Source of the DNA: JAICUY01 sp035708065
GTDB lineage: Bacteria; Chloroflexota; Limnocylindria; QHBO01
Direction of reading: 5' to 3'
Length of the DNA: 64,000 nt
Assembly: GCA_035708065.1 (NCBI GenBank)
Contig: DASSTC010000043.1
Span: forward strand, 6,999 to 70,998
Shown: piece after piece, positions 1 to 7,757 of the stretch
Position numbering within the stretch: the stretch's first letter is position 1
How the letters are laid out: each line of letters starts with the position of its first letter
Notes under the pieces: generated by a model
The model's database searches: none
What the model saw: only the letters and a program-made list of their open reading frames with translations
What the model was told of the DNA's origin: nothing
Program-made: the position numbers and the translations under genes

Positions 1-1
1 C

Positions 2-274
2 GACGGCCTGCGACGCGAATGGTCCGAGGAGCTGGATGCCGACTGGGAGCCCGAGTTCGAGCTCATCGGGCTGCTGAATGACGAGAGCAACCCGGTCGGC
101 GCCGTCCATCTCGGAATCGTGTTCAGCGTGGACGCGCGCGGTCGTTCGGTCGCGGTGCGCGAGCACGAGAAGCTCACCGGCCGGTGGGCGACGCCTGACG
201 AGGTGTACGCGGCCTGGGATCGCATGGAGACCTGGTCGCAGCTGGTCGCCGAGCAGCTCTTCGACCGAGCCTGA
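2..274 (+). CDS. MutT/NUDIX-like phosphoesterase (C-terminal part)
   Basis: The reading frame is open from the left edge to a TGA at 272-274, giving 90 residues of a protein whose start lies outside the window. The visible part contains a LIGLLNDESNPVGAVHLG stretch and a later ending that resembles the COG4112 family of predicted MutT-type phosphoesterases, which carry a NPVG..HLG signature. The NUDIX box itself would be upstream or degenerate, so the reaction cannot be read from here. The gene ends 37 bases before nfeD, which has its own promoter-like box, so the two are probably not co-transcribed. The family call is from recall of the motif and is moderate only. Confidence 0.5.
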   Translation, partial: DGLRREWSEELDADWEPEFELIGLLNDESNPVGAVHLGIVFSVDARGRSVAVREHEKLTGRWATPDEVYAAWDRMETWSQLVAEQLFDRA

Positions 275-299
275 AAACGCGGTAGGCGAGCGCTTGGGT

Positions 300-305
300 C
301 ATACT
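300..305 (+). promoter_or_regulatory. -10 box CATACT before nfeD, leaderless type
   Basis: CATACT ends six bases before the ATG at 312. That spacing would put the transcription start at or next to the start codon. No Shine-Dalgarno sequence lies between. No convincing -35 hexamer is seen. Confidence 0.45.
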
Positions 306-311
306 CAGCCC

Positions 312-1697
312 ATGATCCGGCCCGTTCGGCGTCTGGTCTCCGTGGCGGCGCTGGTTCTTGGCTTGGCCGCGCTCGTCGCTCCGGCCGGTGCCGCAACCGA
401 TGGGCACGTCACCCGGCTGCACCTGGCCGGCACGATCGACCAGTTCAACGCCGTCTACATTGAAGAGGGGATCAAGGCGGCGGCGGCGAGCAACGCCCTC
501 GCGGTGCTGATCCAGATCGACTCGCCCGGCGGCGACCTGGAGAGCACCCGCAAGATGGTGCAGGCAATCCTGGCGAGCCCCATCCCGGTCATCACCTGGG
601 TCGCGCCGGAGGGTGCCCGAGCCGGCAGCGCAGCGACCTTCATCACGCTTGCCGGCGACGTCGCCGCCATGGCGCCCAACACGAACATCGGCGCGGCGTC
701 GGTCGTCGGTGGTTCGGGCGAGGACCTGCCCTCGACGCTCGAGCGCAAGGTGACGAACGACGCCGTGGCGCAGATCCGTCAGCTGGCCGATCGCCAGGCG
801 CGCAACGCCGACTGGGCGGAATCGGCGGTTCGAGATGCCGCGAGCATCAGCGCAGCCGATGCGGCGGCGATGAAGCCACCGGTCGTCGACTTCGTCGCCG
901 CCGACGAGCAGCAGCTGTTCGCGGAGATCGACCAGGGACGACGCGCTGACGGCCACGCCTATCGGTTCAACGACGGGCCGCTACCCTCGCTGGAAGGCGT
1001 CGGGGTGCAGGACGCGAACATGAACTTCGCGCAGTCGTTCCTGCACCTGCTCTCGGATCCGAACATCGCCTTCATCCTGTTCACGATCGGCTTCTATGGG
1101 ATCCTGGCGGAGCTGTTCCACCCGAACTTCCTGTCGGGAACGCTCGGCGCGATCGCGATCGTGCTCGCCTTCATCGGTTCGAACAGCCTGCCGCTGAACG
1201 TGGGCGGTCTGTTGCTGATCCTGCTGGGCATCGGCCTGTTCGTGCTCGAGCTGAACGTGACGAGCTACGGGCTGCTGACGATTGCCGGCATCGTCTCGTT
1301 CGTGCTTGGCGCGTTCGCGCTGTACACCGGCGTGGCGCCACCGGGCGAGGAATCTATCGAGGTCAGCGTCAGCCCGGTCCTCATCATCGGTGCGGTGATC
1401 GTCACGCTGGTCTACTTCTATGTCCTGATCCGAGCGCTCCTGCAGATGCGTCGCAAGCACAGCCCGGTGTCGCCGATGGCCACGGTGATGGGCAGCGTCG
1501 GAACGGCGCAGACGCTCATTGCGCCGACCGGGATCGCCTATGCTGCCGGCGAAGCCTGGTCGGCACGTGCTCGATCGGGCGACATTCATCCGGGGACTCC
1601 CGTCCGCGTGGTGGGGGTCAACGGCCTCGAGCTGATCGTCGAGCCGGCGGGCGCCGGCGAACCGTCCACCACAGAGGAGAACCCGAGCCATGCCTAA
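312..1697 (+). CDS. nfeD: NfeD family membrane-bound serine protease (ClpP class)
   Basis: 461 residues. A signal peptide (about 1-27) is followed by a ClpP-like Ser-Lys protease domain. The predicted nucleophile is Ser106 in GARAGSAATF and the base is Lys146 in LERKVTND, matching the Ser/Lys dyad of long NfeD (PH1510 type). Four or five membrane segments follow (about 255-380) and the protein ends in a small OB-fold NfeD domain. The family cleaves the C-terminal hydrophobic part of its stomatin partner and serves membrane quality control. The slipin gene starts inside its last codons (8-base overlap), the classic nfeD-stomatin operon. I chose ATG 312 because the longer frame upstream overlaps another gene and the signal peptide begins here. 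Confidence 0.88.
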   Translation: MIRPVRRLVSVAALVLGLAALVAPAGAATDGHVTRLHLAGTIDQFNAVYIEEGIKAAAASNALAVLIQIDSPGGDLESTRKMVQAILASPIPVITWVAPEGARAGSAATFITLAGDVAAMAPNTNIGAASVVGGSGEDLPSTLERKVTNDAVAQIRQLADRQARNADWAESAVRDAASISAADAAAMKPPVVDFVAADEQQLFAEIDQGRRADGHAYRFNDGPLPSLEGVGVQDANMNFAQSFLHLLSDPNIAFILFTIGFYGILAELFHPNFLSGTLGAIAIVLAFIGSNSLPLNVGGLLLILLGIGLFVLELNVTSYGLLTIAGIVSFVLGAFALYTGVAPPGEESIEVSVSPVLIIGAVIVTLVYFYVLIRALLQMRRKHSPVSPMATVMGSVGTAQTLIAPTGIAYAAGEAWSARARSGDIHPGTPVRVVGVNGLELIVEPAGAGEPSTTEENPSHA

Positions 1698-2601
1698 CGA
1701 CGCCGTCGGGCTGATCATCCTGGTCATCGGCCTGGCCATCCTGCTGGTCCTGATCAGCAGCGTCGTGCACATCGTGCGCGAGTACGAACGCCTGGTCGTC
1801 TTCTTCCTGGGCCGCATCCAGGGAGCGCGTGGTCCGGGGATCATCTTCCTGATTCCCTTTATCCAGCAGGCGGTCAAGGTCGACCTGCGCGAGCGCTTCC
1901 TGGAAGTGCCGCAGCAGACCTGCATCACCAAGGACAATGCGCCGATCAGCATCGACTTCCTGGTCTACTCGAAGGTCTTCGACCCTCAGGAAACCGTCCT
2001 GGCGGTTACCGACTTCACCGGAGCCTCGCAGGCACTGGCCGCGACCACGCTGCGAGCCGTCATCGGCGACATCCCGCTCGACGACGTGCTGGCCAAGCGC
2101 GAGGAGATCAACAACGTCCTGCGCACCAAACTCGACGAGGTGACCCATCGCTGGGGCGTGAAGATCACCAGCGTCGAGATCCGCGAGATCGTGCCGCCCC
2201 GCGACATCCAGGAAGCGATGAACCGGCAGATGAGCGCCGAGCGCAACCGCCGCGCGGTGATCACCGAGTCCGAGGGCGCGCGGCAATCGACGATCAATGT
2301 CGCCGAGGGTGACAAGCAGTCGAACATCCTGCGTGCCGAGGGGGAGCGGCAGGCGCAGATCCTTCGCGCCGAGGGCTTCAGCAATGCGCTGCGCACGATC
2401 TTCGCCGCGGCCGAGGGCATCGACGAGAAGACGATGGCTCTCCAGTACCTCGACGCGCTGAAGGTCCTCGGCCAGGGCGACTCGACGAAGTGGATCCTGC
2501 CGATGGAGCTCTCCGAGCTGACGCGGCCGATCACCAGCGCCATGCGCGTGGCGCGTGGGAGCGGCGACGTCGCGGAGGGCGGCTCCGCCGGCGGCGGCTG
2601 A
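1690..2601 (+). CDS. Slipin / stomatin-like SPFH protein
   Basis: 303 residues. One N-terminal membrane segment (about 7-27) is followed by an SPFH/band-7 domain (about 28-190) with FFLGRIQGARGPG and a conserved IREIVPPRDIQEAMNRQM stretch. A charged coiled-coil tail (about 180-245) and a short hydrophobic end LGQGDSTKWILPM follow. This matches bacterial and archaeal slipins such as PH1511. It forms oligomeric scaffolds on the cytoplasmic membrane and is the substrate of the NfeD protease encoded immediately upstream, with which it overlaps by 8 bases. Length is normal. The tail ends in a Gly-rich run not expected to be structured. Confidence 0.88.
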   Translation: MPNDAVGLIILVIGLAILLVLISSVVHIVREYERLVVFFLGRIQGARGPGIIFLIPFIQQAVKVDLRERFLEVPQQTCITKDNAPISIDFLVYSKVFDPQETVLAVTDFTGASQALAATTLRAVIGDIPLDDVLAKREEINNVLRTKLDEVTHRWGVKITSVEIREIVPPRDIQEAMNRQMSAERNRRAVITESEGARQSTINVAEGDKQSNILRAEGERQAQILRAEGFSNALRTIFAAAEGIDEKTMALQYLDALKVLGQGDSTKWILPMELSELTRPITSAMRVARGSGDVAEGGSAGGG

Positions 2602-2608
2602 GCGTCGG

Positions 2609-3514
2609 ATGAGCGGGGGAGGGCGGTCGCGCAGCCTGGCGGCCTGGGCCGGCTGGGTGGCCGGCGCGATCACCGCCGGCTATCTGGGCTACGTGTCGGT
2701 TGCCGGGTCACGGCGGCTGGTCCAACCGGAGCGCCGCGCGTTCGAGTCCGAGGACGGCTTGCCGGCCAGTCCGGCCGAGCTCGGGCTGGCGTACGAGGAC
2801 GTCCGCTTCACGACCGATGACGGCGTGACGCTCTCCGGCTGGCTGATCCCTGCGGAGAAGCCGACGCGGGCAGCGGTGATCGTGCTGCACGGCTTCACCG
2901 GGCACCGGCTCGCCGAGCTCGCGGCGTTCGTGCCGTGGATTCAGCCGCGCTACCACGTCCTGCAGTTCGATTTCCGCGGCCACGGCGCGAGTGGCGCGGC
3001 CACGATCACGCTGGGCACCCACGAGCGGCTCGACGTCGCTGCTGCGGTCCGATTCCTGGAGGGTCGCGGACTCGGCCCGATCGCGCTCATCGGGCTGTCA
3101 ATGGGCGCGTCGGTTGCCATCGTCTCCGCCCCGGACCTGCCGGTCGCCGCCGTCGTGGCCGATGCGGCCTTCGCCGACCTGCGCAATCCCGTCGCGAACC
3201 GGATGCGCGGCGAGGGCTACCCGCTGGTGCGGCTCGGGGCGTGGATCATCGTGGCGGCGGCCAGCATCCGCGCGCGGGCGAGGCTGCTGTCGCCCATCGA
3301 CCGCGTGGCCGGCATCTCACCGCGCGGCCTGCTGCTCATCGCGCCGAAGGAAGACGCGCTCATCGACTGGACGCAGTCGCTGCGCCTGTACGAAGCGGCC
3401 GGCGAGCCGAAGGAGCTCTACGTCGTCGAAGGCGCGGAGCACTCCACGGCGCGCTGGGTGGGAGGCCGGCAGTACGAACGGCGGGTTCTTTCCTTCCTGG
3501 GGCAGCATCTATAA
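2609..3514 (+). CDS. Membrane-anchored alpha/beta hydrolase
   Basis: 301 residues. An N-terminal hydrophobic anchor (about 10-32) precedes an alpha/beta-hydrolase fold. HGFTGH is the oxyanion-hole region, GLSMGAS holds the nucleophile Ser, KEDALIDW the probable acid Asp and EHST the catalytic His. It resembles the YqkD/FrsA-like serine hydrolases, whose substrates are mostly unknown (small esters or acyl groups). The ATG at 2609 lies 7 bases after the slipin stop. An upstream in-frame ATG at 2555 would overlap slipin by 47 bases and add a non-conserved Ala/Arg run, so I rejected it. It is probably co-transcribed with nfeD and slipin, but a link to membrane protein quality control is only positional. 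The stop codon lies inside the -10 box of the next gene. Confidence 0.8.
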   Translation: MSGGGRSRSLAAWAGWVAGAITAGYLGYVSVAGSRRLVQPERRAFESEDGLPASPAELGLAYEDVRFTTDDGVTLSGWLIPAEKPTRAAVIVLHGFTGHRLAELAAFVPWIQPRYHVLQFDFRGHGASGAATITLGTHERLDVAAAVRFLEGRGLGPIALIGLSMGASVAIVSAPDLPVAAVVADAAFADLRNPVANRMRGEGYPLVRLGAWIIVAAASIRARARLLSPIDRVAGISPRGLLLIAPKEDALIDWTQSLRLYEAAGEPKELYVVEGAEHSTARWVGGRQYERRVLSFLGQHL

Positions 3515-3515
3515 T
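3510..3515 (+). promoter_or_regulatory. -10 box TATAAT before the CpaE-like gene
   Basis: A perfect TATAAT overlaps the TAA stop codon of the hydrolase gene (3512-3514). The next ATG is at 3586, so this transcript would have a leader of about 64 bases, unlike the leaderless promoters elsewhere here. No clear -35 element. Confidence 0.45.
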
Positions 3516-3585
3516 CGCCCCGCCGTTCCGGTGGTGTCCGCCGTCACCGCCATGGCGCCCGTTTCGCATCGGATAGAGGACTTGC

Positions 3586-4767
3586 ATGGCTGCCACCAAG
3601 GTCCTGGTCGTCGACGACGACCTGAACATCCAGCGTGTGCTCGTCTTCACGCTGAAGCAGGAAGGCTTCGAGGTGCTCGTCGCCTCGGATGGCGCGACCG
3701 GCGTCGAGATGGCGAAGAACGCGCAGCCGGACCTCATCCTCATGGATGTCGCGATGCCCAAGCTCAACGGCTATGCCGCGACGCAGCAGATCCGCCTCGC
3801 CGAGCAGGGTCACCGCACGCCGATCATCATGCTCACCTCCGAGGCCGACGTCGGCGAGCGTGTCAAAGGACTCCGCGCCGGGGCGGACGACGACATCGTC
3901 AAGCCGTTCCATCCGCTCGAGCTCATGGCGCGCATCAAAGCGCTGCTCGCGCGCAGCGGCGGCGGGTCGAAGGCCGAGCAGGAGGCTGCCACGCTCGGGC
4001 GGCTCTGCGTCTTCTACGGCGCGAAGGGTGGCGTCGGCACGACGACGATCGCGATCAACACCGCCATCGCGCTGGCCCGCGACATGAAGCGCCGGGTCGG
4101 CCTGATCGACGCCAACCTGCAGTTCGGCGACCTGCGCGTCTTCCTGGACCTGGGCCTCGACACCGCGTCGATCGTGAACGCGATCGGCGAACCGGACCTC
4201 GACAGCGACCTGCTCCACAAGCTCACGGTGAAGCACCACACCGGGATCGAGCTGCTGCCGGCGCCACCCTCGCCGGAGGCCGCCGACATCGTGGTCGAGC
4301 GCCAGCGCCTGCATCCCGAGGCCCTGTCGAACGTCCTGAACCTGTCGCGCAAGCTCTACGACTACACGATGGTCGACATGGTGAAGACCATCGACGACTT
4401 CAACCTGCAGCTGTTCGACGAGGCGGACGTGATCTTCGTGGTGATGACCGCCGATCTCTCCTGCCTGAAGAATGTGCGGCTGGTGCTCGAAACGATGTCG
4501 AGCCTCGGCTACGAGCGGAGCAAGGTGCAGCTGGTGCTGAACCGCTCGAACGCGTTCACCGGGATCAACGTCAACAACGCCGAGTCGGCGCTCGGCCGCA
4601 AGATCGACTACCAGATCATGAATCGCTACGACATCGCCATCAAGGCGCTGAACTCGGGGGAGCCGTTCATGTCCTCGAGCCCGGATACGCCGCTCGGGCG
4701 CAGCGTGATCGAGTTCGCGCGAGCCCTGGACGCGGAGCTCGCCGCCGAGACCGTCGCCGCCGGCTGA
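3586..4767 (+). CDS. Response-regulator receiver fused to CpaE/MinD-type ATPase
   Basis: 393 residues. Residues 1-125 are a complete receiver domain: acidic pocket Asp10-Asp12, phosphoacceptor Asp54 in LILMDVAMPK, Thr84 and Lys106 in IVKPF. Residues about 138-385 form a P-loop ATPase of the MinD/ParA/CpaE type with deviant Walker A YGAKGGVGTTT (144-154) and a switch region LIDANLQFGD. CpaE proteins localise type IV/Flp pilus machinery, and most have a degenerate receiver; this one looks phosphorylatable. There are no pilus genes or histidine kinase next to it, so it stands alone between a hydrolase and comM. The function in polar localisation or pilus assembly is inferred from the family only. 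Confidence 0.82.
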   Translation: MAATKVLVVDDDLNIQRVLVFTLKQEGFEVLVASDGATGVEMAKNAQPDLILMDVAMPKLNGYAATQQIRLAEQGHRTPIIMLTSEADVGERVKGLRAGADDDIVKPFHPLELMARIKALLARSGGGSKAEQEAATLGRLCVFYGAKGGVGTTTIAINTAIALARDMKRRVGLIDANLQFGDLRVFLDLGLDTASIVNAIGEPDLDSDLLHKLTVKHHTGIELLPAPPSPEAADIVVERQRLHPEALSNVLNLSRKLYDYTMVDMVKTIDDFNLQLFDEADVIFVVMTADLSCLKNVRLVLETMSSLGYERSKVQLVLNRSNAFTGINVNNAESALGRKIDYQIMNRYDIAIKALNSGEPFMSSSPDTPLGRSVIEFARALDAELAAETVAAG

Positions 4768-4793
4768 TCCTTCCCTCGCACCTTGTGCCTGCC

Positions 4794-4826
4794 GGTAAGC
4801 CGGTGGTAATGGCCCGGTAAGGACCG
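4794..4826 (+). repeat. Three 11-bp-phased GGTAA direct repeats (comM promoter)
   Basis: GGTAA starts at 4794, 4805 and 4816, exactly 11 bp apart, forming three 11-mers GGTAAGCCGGT, GGTAATGGCCC and GGTAAGGACCG. The same element, with the first two repeats at identical distance from the -10 box, lies upstream of topA (9510 and 9521). Direct repeats at one helical turn are typical operators of OmpR/PhoB-family activators, but the cognate regulator is not in the window. Confidence 0.6.
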
Positions 4827-4831
4827 ATGCG

Positions 4832-4837
4832 TAGGCT
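4832..4837 (+). promoter_or_regulatory. -10 box TAGGCT, candidate comM promoter
   Basis: TAGGCT lies 27 bases after the start of the second GGTAA repeat, the same distance as TACACT from its GGTAA upstream of topA. It ends 5 bases before an in-frame ATG at 4843. The call rests on this alignment with the topA promoter, because the hexamer alone is weak. Confidence 0.4.
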
Positions 4838-4929
4838 GGCGCATGCCGGTCGGCGCTGGAGTTTGGGAGGCGAGCAGGCGCGCGACCGGCATAGTCTCGA
4901 GTCCTGCTGCCGCTTCCCGCTGGTGGTCC

Positions 4930-6414
4930 ATGCTGGCGCAGACGCTCAGCGCGTCGGTCCTCGGCGTCGACGGCGTTCCGGTGCGCGTCGAGGTCGATGT
5001 CGCGTTCGGCCTCCCGGGACTGACCATCGTCGGCCTGCCGGGCAGCGCCGTGCAGGAGGCGCGCGAACGGGTGCGCAGCGCCATCCGCAACAGCGGCTAC
5101 GAGATTCCTGCCCGTCGGATCACGGTGAACCTCGCCCCGGCCGACCTCCCCAAGGAGGGGACCGGCTATGACCTTGCGATTGCGGTCGGGATCCTGGCCG
5201 CGTCCGGGCAGATCCGGGATCTGGACGTGGAGACCGGCCTCCTCGGCGAGCTCGCGCTGGACGGGTCGTTGCGCCCCATCCCGGGCGCCATGGCACTCGT
5301 CGCGGCCATCGGCGAGGCAGGCATCCACGGCGTCGTCGTCGCCCCCGGCAACCGCTGGGAGGCGGCAGCGGTGCGCGGCGTCGCGGTTCATGCCGCCGAA
5401 ACGCTCGGGCAGGCGATCGGCCATCTGTCGGGTGCGCATCCATTGCCGCCGATCGAGCCGACGCCGTTGAGCGACGCGGCTCCGACCGATGCCCCGGACC
5501 TGTGCGAGGTCGCCGGCCAGCCGCTGGCGCGGAGGGCGCTGGAGATTGCGCTGGCCGGGGGCCACAACCTTGGCCTCGTCGGACCGCCCGGCGTTGGCAA
5601 GACGCTGCTGCTGCGCTGCGCGGCCGGCCTCCTTCCGCCGCTGTGCGATGACGAGGCGGTCGAGGTGAGTCGCATCTACTCGGTTGCCGGCCTGGCCGAT
5701 CGGCGCCGTCCGCTGACCCGCCGGCGACCGTTCCGTGTTCCGCATCACACTATCTCGACCCAGGCCCTTGTCGGCGGCGGCCCGCGCGTCCGTCCCGGCG
5801 AGGCATCGCTGGCGCACCGCGGCGTGTTGTTCCTCGACGAGGCGCTTCAGTTCCGCACCGACGCGCTCGACGCGCTTCGCCAGCCAATGGAAGCAGGCGT
5901 CGTCTCGATCGCGCGTGTCGACGGTGCGCTGCAGCTGCCGGCGCGGTTCACGCTGCTCCTGGCGTTCAATCCGTGCCCGTGTGGCTGGCGCAACTCCGGG
6001 ACCGGGCTGTGCCGCTGCGACGATGCGGTGGCGCGCCGGTATGCCATGCGCCTCTCGGCCCCGATGCGGGATCGGATCGACCTGTGGGTGCAGATGACCC
6101 CGGGAGCGCGACGCCGCACGGCGCTCGATGGGAACGAGGCGAGCAGCGCGGTCGCGCGTCGAATCGCCGCTGCGTGGCAGCGCCGCCACGACCGGCGGCA
6201 GGTCATTCGCCCGGTCGCCGCAGCCCAGACGAGCCTCCAGCGCAAGGTGGCCGCCGAGCTCGAACGATCCGCCCGGCACTACCGCCTCTCGGCGCGCCGA
6301 GTGGACGGCACGGCCCGCGTCGCCCGGACGATCGCCGACCTCGAGGGCGCTGGGACCGTCAGCGTCGACCATGTCCGCGAGGCGATCGGCTACCGTGCCA
6401 GGGGGGCCGAATGA
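4930..6414 (+). CDS. comM: YifB/ComM family Mg-chelatase-like AAA+ ATPase
   Basis: 494 residues from ATG 4930. An N-terminal ChlI-like domain (GLPGLTIVGLPGSAVQEARERV) is followed by an AAA+ core with Walker A GPPGVGKT (about 218-225), Walker B LFLDEALQF and a Cys-rich NPCPCG...CRC segment, then the C-terminal Mg-chelatase lid. Family members are hexameric helicases that promote branch migration during natural transformation. Walker B reads DEALQF rather than the usual DELPEF. Homologs begin with MLA..., matching ATG 4930. However, there is no Shine-Dalgarno there, and an in-frame ATG at 4843 lies 5 bases after a -10-like box, so a 29-residue extension by leaderless translation is possible. 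dprA starts in its stop codon, which couples two recombination/competence genes. Confidence 0.85.
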   Translation: MLAQTLSASVLGVDGVPVRVEVDVAFGLPGLTIVGLPGSAVQEARERVRSAIRNSGYEIPARRITVNLAPADLPKEGTGYDLAIAVGILAASGQIRDLDVETGLLGELALDGSLRPIPGAMALVAAIGEAGIHGVVVAPGNRWEAAAVRGVAVHAAETLGQAIGHLSGAHPLPPIEPTPLSDAAPTDAPDLCEVAGQPLARRALEIALAGGHNLGLVGPPGVGKTLLLRCAAGLLPPLCDDEAVEVSRIYSVAGLADRRRPLTRRRPFRVPHHTISTQALVGGGPRVRPGEASLAHRGVLFLDEALQFRTDALDALRQPMEAGVVSIARVDGALQLPARFTLLLAFNPCPCGWRNSGTGLCRCDDAVARRYAMRLSAPMRDRIDLWVQMTPGARRRTALDGNEASSAVARRIAAAWQRRHDRRQVIRPVAAAQTSLQRKVAAELERSARHYRLSARRVDGTARVARTIADLEGAGTVSVDHVREAIGYRARGAE

Positions 6415-7670
6415 TCGGCGTTGGTCGAGCGTCCGGCGGGCTTGCCGATCAACGTGGAGATCAGCCGGCCGCCGGCGACGAAGACACCTCGCAACCCGAG
6501 CGCGGCGGTGGCTGGCGCAGCGTGGATCTTGCCGCGATGGATCCGGTTGCCGATCGCCCGTTCTGGCTGGCGCTGTCGCAGCTGCCCGGAATCGGTCCTG
6601 TCGGGTTCGGCAGGCTGCTGCAGCGCTACGGCAGCGCGGCGGCCGCCTGGGCCGCGGGCGCCGACCTGCTGCGCGAGCTCCCGCGCGTGCCCGAGGACAC
6701 CGAGCTTGCGCGCCGCCGGCTGCGGCGTGAACGACCGCTCGACATCGCGAAGCGTCTCGAAGCGGCGACCCATCGAACCGGTGGAACCATTCTCACCGCG
6801 CTGGATGCGGCGTACCCCGCGGCACTGACTGCCCTCGACGTTCGTCCGCCGGTGCTCTACGCCCGCGGCGACCTGGCTGTCCTGGACGCGCCGTGCGTGG
6901 CGATCGTCGGCACACGGCAGGCGAGCGGCTACGGTCGCGCGACGACGACCGAGCTCGCCGACGAGCTGGCCCGCGCCGGGGTCACCGTCGTCTCGGGGCT
7001 TGCCTTGGGGATCGACGGAGAGGCGCACACCGCAGCGATCGCCGCAGGCGGCCGGAGCGTGGCGGTGCTGCCGTCGTCACTGGATCGCATCTATCCGCCG
7101 CGGCATCGGCGGCTCGCCGACGAGCTGGTTGCATCGGGCGGGGCCCTCGTCTCGGAGCTCGCGCCCGGCCAGCCGTCCGGCCGCCCGGACTTCGCGCGGC
7201 GTAACCGGATCATCGCGGGGCTGTCGATGGCGGTGGTTGTCGTCGAGGCGCCCGATCGCAGCGGTGCACTGCTCACCGCCAGCGCGGCGATCGCCTACGA
7301 GAAAGAGCTGTATGCGGTCCCGGGGCCGATCGACGCCGCCACGTCGCGTGGCTGCAACCGCCTGATCGCCGATCAGCAGGCGACGCTCGTGACCTCGGCC
7401 GCCGCGCTGCTCCAGCAGATCGGGGCGCGTCGCGGCGATCGTCCGGTCGCCGTGGCAACGCTCTCCGAGGCGGAGGGACAGGTCCTCTACCATCTGCTGC
7501 GGCGGAGTGGCTCGATCGAGGAGCTGATGGAGCGGACACAGCTCGCGACAGGAGCGCTGGCGAGCGCGCTGACGCTGCTCGAGACACGTGGCCTCGCCAC
7601 TTCGTACGGTGGCGCGACCTTCCATCCGACGCTCGTGGCCCGGCGCATCGGCAGGCGGGAGCCGACATGA
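6411..7670 (+). CDS. dprA: DNA processing protein DprA
   Basis: 419 residues from ATG 6411, which overlaps the comM stop (ATGA) and follows an AGGGGGG purine run. An in-frame ATG at 6537 would give 377 residues, closer to the usual family length, and the first 42 residues are low-complexity, so the start is open. HhH-like N-terminus LSQLPGIGPVGF precedes the Rossmann DprA domain with GTRQASGYG, VSGLALGIDGEAH, LPSSLDRIYPPRH and FARRNRIIAGLS. A winged-helix C-terminus follows (about 350-410). DprA binds incoming single-stranded DNA and loads RecA during natural transformation. With comM next to it, the pair suggests DNA-uptake or recombination capacity, although no uptake pilus genes are in the window. 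Confidence 0.88.
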   Translation: MIGVGRASGGLADQRGDQPAAGDEDTSQPERGGGWRSVDLAAMDPVADRPFWLALSQLPGIGPVGFGRLLQRYGSAAAAWAAGADLLRELPRVPEDTELARRRLRRERPLDIAKRLEAATHRTGGTILTALDAAYPAALTALDVRPPVLYARGDLAVLDAPCVAIVGTRQASGYGRATTTELADELARAGVTVVSGLALGIDGEAHTAAIAAGGRSVAVLPSSLDRIYPPRHRRLADELVASGGALVSELAPGQPSGRPDFARRNRIIAGLSMAVVVVEAPDRSGALLTASAAIAYEKELYAVPGPIDAATSRGCNRLIADQQATLVTSAAALLQQIGARRGDRPVAVATLSEAEGQVLYHLLRRSGSIEELMERTQLATGALASALTLLETRGLATSYGGATFHPTLVARRIGRREPT

Positions 7671-7686
7671 AACGCGGCCGTCCGGC

Positions 7687-7692
7687 TATACT
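7687..7692 (+). promoter_or_regulatory. -10 box TATACT before the CAP-domain gene
   Basis: TATACT is a near-perfect -10 hexamer with a predicted leader of about 60 bases. The leader ends in a CAGGGAG purine run (7741-7747) that can serve as ribosome-binding site for the TTG start at 7758. The same hexamer precedes dxs, which also uses TTG. Confidence 0.45.
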
Positions 7693-7757
7693 GCCGGCGC
7701 CATTGCGGCTTCCCCGGTGCCCATCGGGAAGTCAGTCCCGCAGGGAGTCTGTGTCTA

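Noticed and set aside
3544..6372. 942-codon open frame on the - strand across the CpaE-like and comM genes
   Set aside because: Same reason: shadow frame with no recognisable motifs, opposite two conserved genes.
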